Source of the DNA: Kordia aestuariivivens
Lineage (GTDB): Bacteria > Bacteroidota > Bacteroidia > Flavobacteriales > Flavobacteriaceae
Length of the DNA: 64,000 nt
Assembly (NCBI RefSeq): GCF_014397005.1
Contig: NZ_JACGWS010000015.1
Location: 62,001-126,000, forward strand
Direction of reading: 5' to 3'
Positions 54,166 to 61,019 of this stretch are shown here, piece after piece. The position numbers were made by a program, and so were the translations under genes. Position 1 is the stretch's first letter; each line of letters starts with the position of its first letter. The notes beneath the pieces are model-generated. The model had not been told where the DNA came from and ran no database searches. It worked only from the letters and a program-made list of their open reading frames with translations.

Positions 54166-55305
54166 CTATTCGCTAATTAGCGTAATTGTCATCGTTTGAT
54201 TGTGTAATTGGCAGTTTGTCTCACCTTGAAAAGGTGCTATTTCTCCATAAGAATATAATCCGCAAATCGTGGTATTTTCACCAACGACTTCAATGATTTC
54301 TTCTATTTCTTCTTCCACACGCTGATCGAGCACTAACTTTCGTCCAATACAACTTACTAAAAGTGCCAATTCGGGTGCTGTATTTCGTGATTTTAATGCT
54401 TGAATTGCCGCATTTTCAGATGCTTCTACAATACTATCAACATTTGTCATCATCAATTGTACGCGCGAATTTTCAAGAATATCACCAGCTAAAATCATGG
54501 AGTTTTCTTCTTCATTTATGTTTAAAATGGTTCGAACTATCGATTGCTTATCGTTTGTCGATTTCACTTTAAGTGGATATAATAATGCCGCGCCAGGCAA
54601 TTCTTTTGATTTTTCGCCTAAATATTTTTTGTATAAATCCAGCGCAGGTTGATGGTCTAGTTCGTACAATACATTCGCTTTTGATTTGGTCACAATGCGT
54701 TCGGGTCCAAAAGGTGTCCAACCGCCGTTGATAGAAAAACTGATGTCTAAGGTTTCCCCGTATAAACCAATCGCGACAATTTCGCCTGCTTTTGGCAATT
54801 CGTTATACGAAGCAATTGTTTTTTCAAATCGTGCAGCATCGCCACACAAAGCGCCCGTAATGAGCAAATTGTTTTCCGTTGCCGAATTCATGCCTTGGGT
54901 AAGCTGACTTCCATTGCTAAAACTTCCTTCCGAAACAATAAAGATATGTTTTAAACCTTCATTAGAAAATTGTTCAATGAGATTTTTGCCAGTTTTGTAA
55001 CTGTCAATTTCTGCATTGTTTTCTAATACATTCGCCGTTTTGATTTCAAATCGACTTCGCTCAAACTCAATTGCAGTAATGCTAATACTTTCGTCATCTA
55101 CATAGTGTGACGTAATATCGCCAGCCGTAGAACCAAATACTAAATGTCCGTCGTTAAAAAGTGTTTTGATTTCGTTATAAATCGTTTCACTTTCCAACAA
55201 ATACCTGTTTCCAAAAACGAAGACCAACGGATTTTGTAGCGGAATGTTCTCGCTAATATATTCCCAATCGGACGTTTTTGTTTTTTTAAGTTGAACAGTT
55301 TTCAT
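54166..55305 (-). CDS. FIST-domain sensor (possible NosP-type NO sensor)
   Basis: Both FIST_N (about 20-205: PLVFVFGNRYLLESE, LVFGSTAGDITSHYVDD) and FIST_C (about 215-370: ELDHQPALDLYKKYLG, CIGRKLVLDQRVEEE, TTICGLYSYGEIAPF) are complete in this 379-residue protein. FIST proteins are ligand sensors; the NosP branch binds haem and NO and regulates the adjacent histidine kinase. Haem binding cannot be proven from the sequence. The gene sits 2 bases after the PAS kinase and directly before a kinase. Alternative: a small-molecule sensor unrelated to NO. Confidence 0.88.
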   Translation of the reverse strand: MKTVQLKKTKTSDWEYISENIPLQNPLVFVFGNRYLLESETIYNEIKTLFNDGHLVFGSTAGDITSHYVDDESISITAIEFERSRFEIKTANVLENNAEIDSYKTGKNLIEQFSNEGLKHIFIVSEGSFSNGSQLTQGMNSATENNLLITGALCGDAARFEKTIASYNELPKAGEIVAIGLYGETLDISFSINGGWTPFGPERIVTKSKANVLYELDHQPALDLYKKYLGEKSKELPGAALLYPLKVKSTNDKQSIVRTILNINEEENSMILAGDILENSRVQLMMTNVDSIVEASENAAIQALKSRNTAPELALLVSCIGRKLVLDQRVEEEIEEIIEVVGENTTICGLYSYGEIAPFQGETNCQLHNQTMTITLISE

Positions 55306-55307
55306 AC

Positions 55308-57287
55308 TTATTTTTTTATTGTAAAGAAAAATGTGGTGCCTTTTCCTACTTCACTTTCTAACCAAATATTTCCTTCGTATAAGTTAACAATTTTTTTCAC
55401 GATAGAAAGCCCAATACCAGTAGATTCTTTACTTTTATTTAAAGAATGGAATATTTTGAAAATACGATCGTGGAACTTTTTTTCAATTCCGATTCCGTTG
55501 TCTTTTACAGAAAATTGATAGAAAGATGATTCTTCTACAAAATCAATTGTTACAATTCCGTTGTCTTTGTTGCTAAATTTAATAGCGTTGCTTAGTAGGT
55601 TTTGAAAAAGTTGTTGAAACTTTGTCGGATCGCCTTTAAGCACCGGTAATTTTTTTGATACGTTGATAGAAACATGTTCAGGAACGAATAATAATTTATT
55701 CAAATCTTGCATTGTTTGGTTTAAATCTACTTCTTGCTGTTCGTTGATTTCTGAACCTGCACTAGAATATTCTAAAATGTTAGAAATCAATCGTTCCATT
55801 GTTTCCAGTGTTTCTTCAACAAGGTTGAAGTTTTGCAAGGTTATAGCGTCTAATTTGCCTTCATTGTCTGTTTTTATCCAAGAAATTAATGCATCAATGC
55901 TTCGCAATGGAGTTTTTAAATCGTGCGAAACCACATGTGCATATTCATACAATTCGTTGTTACTATTTTCGAGTTCTTTTAGGATTTTTTCTTTTTGTTT
56001 TTCAAGCGATTTTAGCTCGGTGATATCTAAATGGATTCCAATAGAACCAATAACTTCACCTTGCAAATTGTAGTTTGGCGCGCCACTAATCAGCCAATCT
56101 CTAGCTTCTCCACTTTTGTTACGAGCTTTGATTTCGTAGGAGTTGGATTTGCCAGCCAATCGTTTTTTATTTTCTTCTACAATAACATTTTCATCTTGTT
56201 CAATTGGGAACACTTTGCCACCAACTTTACCAATGAGTTCTTCTTCGGTGTAGCCCGACATTTCACTGAAACTTTGATTTAACATCAAAATTTGATCGTC
56301 ATTGTCAACTTCTACCAAACCTAGATTCATATTAGCAATAATGCTACTATATTTTTCTTTTTGTGCTTCTAAACTTTTTCTATAGGTTCTTTTTAAGGTA
56401 ACATCAGAAAACGTCCATAAGTATCCTTTCGATTTCTCGCCTGTTTTGATTGGAATATAATTGCGTTCCAATATTTTTCCATCAATCATTTCCAATTCGT
56501 CACCAATCACTAGTTCTTTCGCATCATCAATTGCGCGCATGCGTTTCATAAAGGCTTCAGGATCTTTAAAAAGCACTTTGTTTTGTTCGGAAGCTTCTTT
56601 ACAATTCATTCCGACTAATTCTGTTGGTTGGATATCAATATTGAAAAGGTCACAAAATTTCTTATTCGTCAAAACGATTTTACGATTTTCATCTTCCAAG
56701 ACAATTCCGCTATCCAAATTGAGAATTAATGTAGCCAATCTATTTTCAGATTCAATCAGTTTTTCATCAAATGCTTTTTGATCGGTAATATCTCTAATAA
56801 TTCCTTGTGCGGCAATTGCTTTTTTGTTTTTATCGTACACTAAACTCGCGTTGATTTGAACCCAACGCACTTCTTTAGTCTTACTTATTATGCGTGCTGT
56901 GTAGTTGGTAAATGTTCCTTTTTTAATCAATTCGCTGAACGATTCAAATGCATAAGCAGCATCTTCTGGGTATATTAGTGAGGTAGCATTTAAAGCTTCT
57001 TTTGTAATATCGTAGCCGAAAAGATCAGTAGCGGCATCATTCATTTTCAATACATTTCCACCTAAATCCATCACCATATATGCATCTAGAATATTTTCAA
57101 AAACACCTGCTAATTGTGATGATTTTTCGTTGACCGAATCTTCTAACTTTGCATTGATAACTTTTAATTCTTCAGACAACACATACAACTCTCTGGATTT
57201 GTCTTCCAGAATTTTTTCTGCGGCTCTTCTTGCTGCTTTCTCTCTTTTGAGCGCACGTTGTAATATGTCGATCTGTTCTTGACTCAT
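55308..57287 (-). CDS. multi-PAS histidine kinase coupled to H-NOX
   Basis: The 659-residue soluble kinase begins with a coiled coil (LQRALKREKAARRAAEKILE) that is typical of kinases adjacent to H-NOX genes in this phylum. Three PAS modules follow (about 60-175, 185-300, 310-425). H box YAHVVSHDLKTPLRSID (about 450), N box LLSNAIKFS, G1 VKDNGIGIE and G2 STGIGLSIVKKI follow. Its ATG overlaps the H-NOX stop (TAATG), making it the probable direct partner of H-NOX, equivalent to HnoK. Confidence 0.93.
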   Translation of the reverse strand: MSQEQIDILQRALKREKAARRAAEKILEDKSRELYVLSEELKVINAKLEDSVNEKSSQLAGVFENILDAYMVMDLGGNVLKMNDAATDLFGYDITKEALNATSLIYPEDAAYAFESFSELIKKGTFTNYTARIISKTKEVRWVQINASLVYDKNKKAIAAQGIIRDITDQKAFDEKLIESENRLATLILNLDSGIVLEDENRKIVLTNKKFCDLFNIDIQPTELVGMNCKEASEQNKVLFKDPEAFMKRMRAIDDAKELVIGDELEMIDGKILERNYIPIKTGEKSKGYLWTFSDVTLKRTYRKSLEAQKEKYSSIIANMNLGLVEVDNDDQILMLNQSFSEMSGYTEEELIGKVGGKVFPIEQDENVIVEENKKRLAGKSNSYEIKARNKSGEARDWLISGAPNYNLQGEVIGSIGIHLDITELKSLEKQKEKILKELENSNNELYEYAHVVSHDLKTPLRSIDALISWIKTDNEGKLDAITLQNFNLVEETLETMERLISNILEYSSAGSEINEQQEVDLNQTMQDLNKLLFVPEHVSINVSKKLPVLKGDPTKFQQLFQNLLSNAIKFSNKDNGIVTIDFVEESSFYQFSVKDNGIGIEKKFHDRIFKIFHSLNKSKESTGIGLSIVKKIVNLYEGNIWLESEVGKGTTFFFTIKK

Positions 57288-57826
57288 TAGTTTTTTTGAA
57301 TGCTGAACTTAACTTCCGTTCCGTCTTCTTTAATTTTTTCAAGAATAATTTCGGCGGAACTGTTAAAATGTTCGAAAGTTTTGTTCATTAAGCCCAATCC
57401 AAAATGATGCATGGCTCTGCTCGATTTATAGATCAAAACCAGCGAATTTTCTGTTTTTTCTTCAACTATAAATGTTGGTAACTCTGCATCAGGATATATT
57501 TTTCGGACTTCTACATGAATGTGATTTTCAATAGAAGCAATCATTTCTATCGGATCTTTGTACGTTGCTAACAATCCTGGATAACTACTTTCAATAACGC
57601 TAAAAAAGTGTTCGGCGTATGTGAGTAATAAATCATCAATAGAAATATCTGTACTTTCGCTTAAGTGTTGTAATAACTGCAACATTTCAGAAAAGCGATA
57701 CGTTCCAATAGATGTATACACACCTTCAGATTCCAATTCAGATTGCTCAATGATTTTATCCACCATTTCCAGACCAAATTTGTCTTCTACTAAGTCTAAA
57801 AATTCTGTAAAAATGATTCCTTTCAT
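57287..57826 (-). CDS. H-NOX haem nitric oxide sensor
   Basis: The 179 residues start MKGIIFTEFLDLVEDKFG. The proximal haem ligand is His104 in NHIHVEVRKIYPDAELP. The YxSxR haem-propionate motif is Y133-S135-R137 in YKSSRAMHHFG. Distal-pocket residues that hydrogen-bond O2 in O2-binding members (equivalents of Trp9 and Tyr140 of Thermoanaerobacter H-NOX) are Phe9 and Phe142 here, predicting NO-selective binding. It starts 65 bases after the receiver gene and overlaps the PAS kinase gene. Confidence 0.96.
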   Translation of the reverse strand: MKGIIFTEFLDLVEDKFGLEMVDKIIEQSELESEGVYTSIGTYRFSEMLQLLQHLSESTDISIDDLLLTYAEHFFSVIESSYPGLLATYKDPIEMIASIENHIHVEVRKIYPDAELPTFIVEEKTENSLVLIYKSSRAMHHFGLGLMNKTFEHFNSSAEIILEKIKEDGTEVKFSIQKN

Positions 57827-57891
57827 GTGTTTTTAGTATTTAGCAAGATTTTATCAGTTAGAGCGTGTTATGTAGAGTGCTTTCTTAAACG

Positions 57892-58305
57892 TTAGGCACT
57901 TTTTAATTCATTAATAGACCAATACGAAAGCGTAATTTCTATTTTAGAAACGTAATCTTCGTATTTTAAAGGTTTTAAGATGTACCCAGAAATTCCAATG
58001 CGGTAACATTCTAAAATATCTTTTTTATTATCTGATGTTGTTAAAATAATCGTAGGAATATGTCGTAAATCAGGATCATTTTTTAAAATCGATAAAAATT
58101 CGATCCCATTAATTTTGGGCATGTTTAAATCGAGTAAAATAATATTAGGAAGATTTTCTTTTGTTTCTAAAATTGCCAACGCTTCATCTGCATTTTTTGC
58201 TTCTGTAATTTCATGTTTTGCTTCCAACAAAGAAACCGTACGATTCATCTTCATGATTTCGATCATGTTGTCTTCGATTAACAATACTTTTAATGATTTC
58301 GGCAT
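57892..58305 (-). CDS. CheY-like single-domain response regulator
   Basis: A 137-residue receiver without output domain: D12 in LLIEDN, phosphoacceptor D59 in IILLDLNMPKING, T in IILTTSDNKKD, K in ILKPLKYED. It is first in the H-NOX operon. Without an output domain it may be a phosphate sink, a phosphorelay intermediate to the Hpt protein, or bind a target protein. An operator candidate is 85 bases upstream. Confidence 0.92.
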   Translation of the reverse strand: MPKSLKVLLIEDNMIEIMKMNRTVSLLEAKHEITEAKNADEALAILETKENLPNIILLDLNMPKINGIEFLSILKNDPDLRHIPTIILTTSDNKKDILECYRIGISGYILKPLKYEDYVSKIEITLSYWSINELKSA

Positions 58306-58389
58306 TTTTCTTATTTAAGCAATTATAACTGCAATTTTAGGGGAATAAAAACCAATAAAAGTTGAATGCAGTTTAACGAAGAATAAGTG

Positions 58390-58422
58390 TAGACGAAATG
58401 CAATAAAGTGTAGATGAGGTAT
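58390..58422 (+). promoter_or_regulatory. candidate LytTR-type operator 5 (21-bp direct repeat)
   Basis: TAGACGAAATGC at 58390 and TAGATGAGGTAT at 58411, both preceded by GTG, exactly 21 bases apart. It is upstream of the receiver/H-NOX operon, which ends with the LytTR gene, so it would give feedback control. Confidence 0.55.
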
Positions 58423-58466
58423 TTTGATGATTTTTGTTTTCACCTGAAAAACAACTCTTTAAAAAA

Positions 58467-58495
58467 GAAAACCCTTACAAGTAGCAAGGGTTTTC
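58467..58495 (-). terminator. terminator after the zinc-ribbon gene
   Basis: GAAAACCCTT and AAGGGTTTTC stem followed by a T run on the minus strand, 7 bases past the stop. Confidence 0.88.
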
Positions 58496-58501
58496 TCGAA
58501 A

Positions 58502-59002
58502 TTATAATTTATATTTCTTCTTAAGATTATGACTTTCAATAGCATCATACAACGTGTATAACAATGCCATGACAATAGCACATTTCCACAAAATTCCGCT
58601 GTATAATAATATAGGATCCGCTAAATACAATAAGAAATAATAACCCAACATTACACACAAAGCGAGTGAAACAAATAAAATCGGTTTCTTTGGCGATAAG
58701 TAACCAAAAGTAGCCAATAATGCTGCAACTACTAAGTAAAAAACGACATCTATTATACTACTAAATTTTACATACACTAAAATTGCATTCAGCACTTGAA
58801 AACCTGCAAGAACATATAAAATGATGCGTGTTTTGCCAACCATTTTGGCTGAGTTATCAATTTTTGACTTTCGCATGGTTTGTCGCCCAATCCAAATTGC
58901 TTTCTCTTTTTCTGTTCCGATCAACGGAAATCCGCAATTTTCACAATGTACTTCTACTTGAGAAACTCCTGCTTTGCAATACGAACATATATTTTCTTCC
59001 AT
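58502..59002 (-). CDS. zinc-ribbon membrane protein
   Basis: A zinc ribbon at the N-terminus (ICSYCKAGVSQVEVHCENCG, two CxxC) is followed by a cytoplasmic linker (KEKAIWIGRQTMRKSKIDN) and about four hydrophobic segments (ILYVLAGFQVLNAILVYV, VVFYLVVAALLATFGYL, LFVSLALCVMLGYYFLLYL, WKCAIVMALLYTLYDAI). The function is unknown. It lies 13 bases downstream of the carboxymuconolactone decarboxylase-like gene and shares its transcript, ending in a terminator. Confidence 0.85.
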   Translation of the reverse strand: MEENICSYCKAGVSQVEVHCENCGFPLIGTEKEKAIWIGRQTMRKSKIDNSAKMVGKTRIILYVLAGFQVLNAILVYVKFSSIIDVVFYLVVAALLATFGYLSPKKPILFVSLALCVMLGYYFLLYLADPILLYSGILWKCAIVMALLYTLYDAIESHNLKKKYKL

Positions 59003-59015
59003 TCAATAAAAATAA

Positions 59016-59606
59016 TTATACGTGCTTTCCTTTTTCCCAACCGTGTTTTCCTAAATATTGATCTCCACTTTCGACAGCGCCTTCTTCAATTGAAGTTCCC
59101 ATACTATCGTTCCAACGGTTTAAGTAGCCAAATAATGAAATAACACCTAGCATTTCTACTATTTCGCCTTCGTTCCAGTATTTGTATAATTCTGTTTTAA
59201 TATCTTCATTTACCGCATTTGGAATGATAGAAGCTGCCAACGAAAAATCTAACGCAGCACGTTCCGCATCTGAAAATGAAGGATGTGTTTTATATTCCCA
59301 AACATTGTCCAACTGTTCTTGTTCTGCTCCGTAGCGTTCTGCAGCTCTAATAGCGTGTGCTTGGCAATATCTACAACCTGTGGCATTACTACTTACCCAA
59401 GCAATCAATCGTTTCAAAGCCGAAGTTACACGACCTTCATTTGCCATTACCGCTTTATTTAAGTTGATAAAAGCTTTTGAAATGGCGGGTCTGCGTTGCA
59501 TGGTTAAGACCGAATTTGGGCAAAACCCAAGCGTTTCGTTAAAAAATGCTGCTAATTCTTTGGTTTCCAAATCATGATCAGGATTCAATGGCGTTACTAA
59601 TGGCAT
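59016..59606 (-). CDS. carboxymuconolactone decarboxylase/AhpD-like protein
   Basis: The 196-residue protein has the AhpD-type active-site motif CRYCQAHAIRAAERYG, with two cysteines and a histidine spaced as in alkylhydroperoxidase and peroxidase-related proteins. A helical fold surrounds it (ALKRLIAWVSSNATG before, LDFSLAASIIP after). It is probably a cytoplasmic thiol peroxidase-like enzyme or a reductant carrier. Position beside OsmC, another peroxide-responsive family, is suggestive, but the two genes are divergent. Confidence 0.85.
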   Translation of the reverse strand: MPLVTPLNPDHDLETKELAAFFNETLGFCPNSVLTMQRRPAISKAFINLNKAVMANEGRVTSALKRLIAWVSSNATGCRYCQAHAIRAAERYGAEQEQLDNVWEYKTHPSFSDAERAALDFSLAASIIPNAVNEDIKTELYKYWNEGEIVEMLGVISLFGYLNRWNDSMGTSIEEGAVESGDQYLGKHGWEKGKHV

Positions 59607-59709
59607 AATCGTATATTTTTAAATTAATTACTTGTATTTTTGAATTCTGTAATCGTTTTCAATTACAGCATACGAATTTAAGCAAATAAAAACAGTAAAT
59701 AAATTAAAG

Positions 59710-59806
59710 ATCCTGCTTTTCAGTAGGATTAGTTCAACTTACAATTTTGAATGCGTCTTAGATACTGAATCAAGTTCATCACAAGCTTCTCAAAATTGAG
59801 TTTCAC
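59710..59806 (-). repeat. copy C of the GTGAAACTCAATTTTGAG repeat with hairpin
   Basis: On the minus strand it starts GTGAAACTCAATTTTGAGAAG, has the longest middle (with ACTTGATTCAGTATCTAAG), CATTCAAAATTGTAAGTTGA, and ends in hairpin ATCCTACT-GAAA-AGCAGGAT. It occupies the leader of the osmC-like gene. Confidence 0.78.
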
Positions 59807-59823
59807 TAAAAAAATCTTCAAAC

Positions 59824-60246
59824 ATGGCACATAAAGTTACGACGCAATGGAAAGGAAATATGTTATTCGAATCAGACAATCCGAGTGGACATAACGTATT
59901 AATTGATACTTCGCCTGAAAATGGCGGAAACAATGATGGATTAGGTCCAAAAGCACTCATGTTATCTTCATTGGCAGGTTGTTCAGGATTGGATGTAGTT
60001 TCCATTATGAACAAAATGAAAGTCACAGTGGACGACTTCAAAATGGACGTTGTGGGCGAATTGACAGACGAACACCCAAAATATTACCATTCTGTAAAAC
60101 TAGATTATCATTTTTACGGAGCTGATTTAGACGAAAAAAAGCTCCAAAGAGCGGTTGATTTATCCGTAGAAACCTATTGTGGTGTTATGGAAATGTTCCG
60201 TCGTTTTGCAAAATTGGAAATCAATACGTATTTTCACAAAAGCTAA
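59824..60246 (+). CDS. OsmC-family peroxiredoxin-like protein
   Basis: A 140-residue OsmC/Ohr-fold protein. The two redox cysteines are in SLAGCSGLDVVSIMNKM and VETYCGVMEMFRRF. The N-terminal TTQWKGNMLFESDNPSGHNV and the helix-loop GLGPKALMLSSL are typical of the YhfA-like OsmC subgroup, thiol peroxidases or organic hydroperoxide reductases. It is monocistronic, with the long repeat copy C upstream. Confidence 0.92.
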   Translation: MAHKVTTQWKGNMLFESDNPSGHNVLIDTSPENGGNNDGLGPKALMLSSLAGCSGLDVVSIMNKMKVTVDDFKMDVVGELTDEHPKYYHSVKLDYHFYGADLDEKKLQRAVDLSVETYCGVMEMFRRFAKLEINTYFHKS

Positions 60247-60270
60247 CTATCTTGTTTGGCTATTGAAAAT

Positions 60271-60310
60271 CGTCATTTCGAGTAATTTTTGAAGAAAATT
60301 GTATCGAGAA
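60271..60310 (+). repeat. GTCA-headed TCGAGT...GTATCGA palindrome (unit 1 of cluster)
   Basis: CGTCA-TTTCGAGTA, an inner A/T stem, then GTATCGAGAAA. It is the first of a cluster around the GIY-YIG gene. Confidence 0.78.
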
Positions 60311-60361
60311 AAAGATTTTTAATACTACAGTAGAATAATCTTCCTCAGTTTAATTCACATT

Positions 60362-60405
60362 CGTCACTTCGAGTGATTCGCTTAAGCGAATTGTATCGAG
60401 AAGTG
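60362..60405 (+). repeat. GTCA-headed palindrome (unit 2), directly upstream of GIY-YIG gene
   Basis: CGTCA-CTTCGAGTG, perfect inner palindrome ATTCGCTTAAGCGAAT, then GTATCGAGAAGTG. It ends 27 bases before the nuclease ATG. Confidence 0.85.
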
Positions 60406-60432
60406 CTATGAACGCTAAATTAAATATGGAAA

Positions 60433-60732
60433 ATGAAATTATCATACGTGTACATTTTAAAATGTTCTGATGAATCTTACTATGCAGGAGTTACCACAAA
60501 TCTTGAAAAAAGATTTGTGCAACATCAACAAGGTTTCTACAAAGAAAGTTATACATATAGAAGAAGACCATTAACAATCGTTTTTTATGCTTCTTTTACA
60601 GATATAAATATTGCAATAGAAAACGAGAAGCAAATAAAAAAATGGTCAAGAGCTAAAAAGCAAGCTTTAATACACGATGAATACGAAGCATTACCTAATT
60701 TAGCAAAGAAGAAATTTAGAATAAAAAAGTAG
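60433..60732 (+). CDS. GIY-YIG nuclease-domain protein (UPF0213 type)
   Basis: A 99-residue single-domain GIY-YIG endonuclease: YVYILKCSDESYYAGVTTNL carries the two-strand core, EKRFVQHQQG the catalytic arginine, and IENEKQIKKWSRAKKQALI the metal-binding glutamate. The family cuts DNA; no DNA-binding partner domain is present. The gene is flanked by palindromic repeats in inverted orientation: unit 2 (+) ends 27 bases before the ATG, and unit 3 (-) begins at the last base of its stop codon. This suggests the nuclease and repeats form one unit. Alternative: a repair enzyme that happens to lie in repeat-rich DNA. Confidence 0.9.
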   Translation: MKLSYVYILKCSDESYYAGVTTNLEKRFVQHQQGFYKESYTYRRRPLTIVFYASFTDINIAIENEKQIKKWSRAKKQALIHDEYEALPNLAKKKFRIKK

Positions 60733-60775
60733 ATCTCGATACAAAAATCCTAACGGATTTCCACTCGATCTGACG
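60732..60775 (-). repeat. GTCA-headed palindrome (unit 3), starting at the GIY-YIG stop codon
   Basis: On the minus strand: CGTCA-GATCGAGTGG, inner AAATCC/GGATTT, then GTATCGAGATC. It is inverted with respect to unit 2. Confidence 0.85.
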
Positions 60776-60789
60776 CAGATAATCCAAGC

Positions 60790-60831
60790 CGTTACTTCGA
60801 GTAATTTTTGAAAAAAATAGTATCGAGAAGA
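60790..60831 (+). repeat. palindrome (unit 4 of cluster)
   Basis: CGTTA-CTTCGAGTA, inner ATTTTT/AAAAAT, then GTATCGAGAAG; the head has one change from CGTCA. Confidence 0.75.
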
Positions 60832-60879
60832 TTTTGAAACGAAATATTTGTAGAATAATAAATAACCAATAAAACTAGA

Positions 60880-60917
60880 TTTTGATATAAATCTTCGTGA
60901 TTTTTATTCGATTTGAT
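60880..60917 (-). repeat. decayed palindrome (unit 5 of cluster)
   Basis: On the minus strand CATCAAATCGAATAAAAATC followed by ACGAAGATTTATATC; a degraded family member. Confidence 0.5.
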
Positions 60918-60932
60918 GATAGTAATCCAAAA

Positions 60933-60974
60933 CGTCACTTCGAGTGATTTTCGTAGAAAATTGTATCGAGAAGT
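60933..60974 (+). repeat. palindrome (unit 6 of cluster)
   Basis: CGTCA-CTTCGAGTG, inner ATTTTC/GAAAAT, then GTATCGAGAAGTA. It lies 46 bases upstream of recJ. Confidence 0.82.
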
Positions 60975-61019
60975 ACTCTGAAGCCAAAAAGTACATTAAA
61001 AATCTAAACAAGAATTACC

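Noticed and set aside
60271-60974. Regularly recurring repeats that could suggest a CRISPR array.
   Set aside because: Units vary in sequence and orientation, spacing is irregular, a protein gene lies between them and there are no cas genes.
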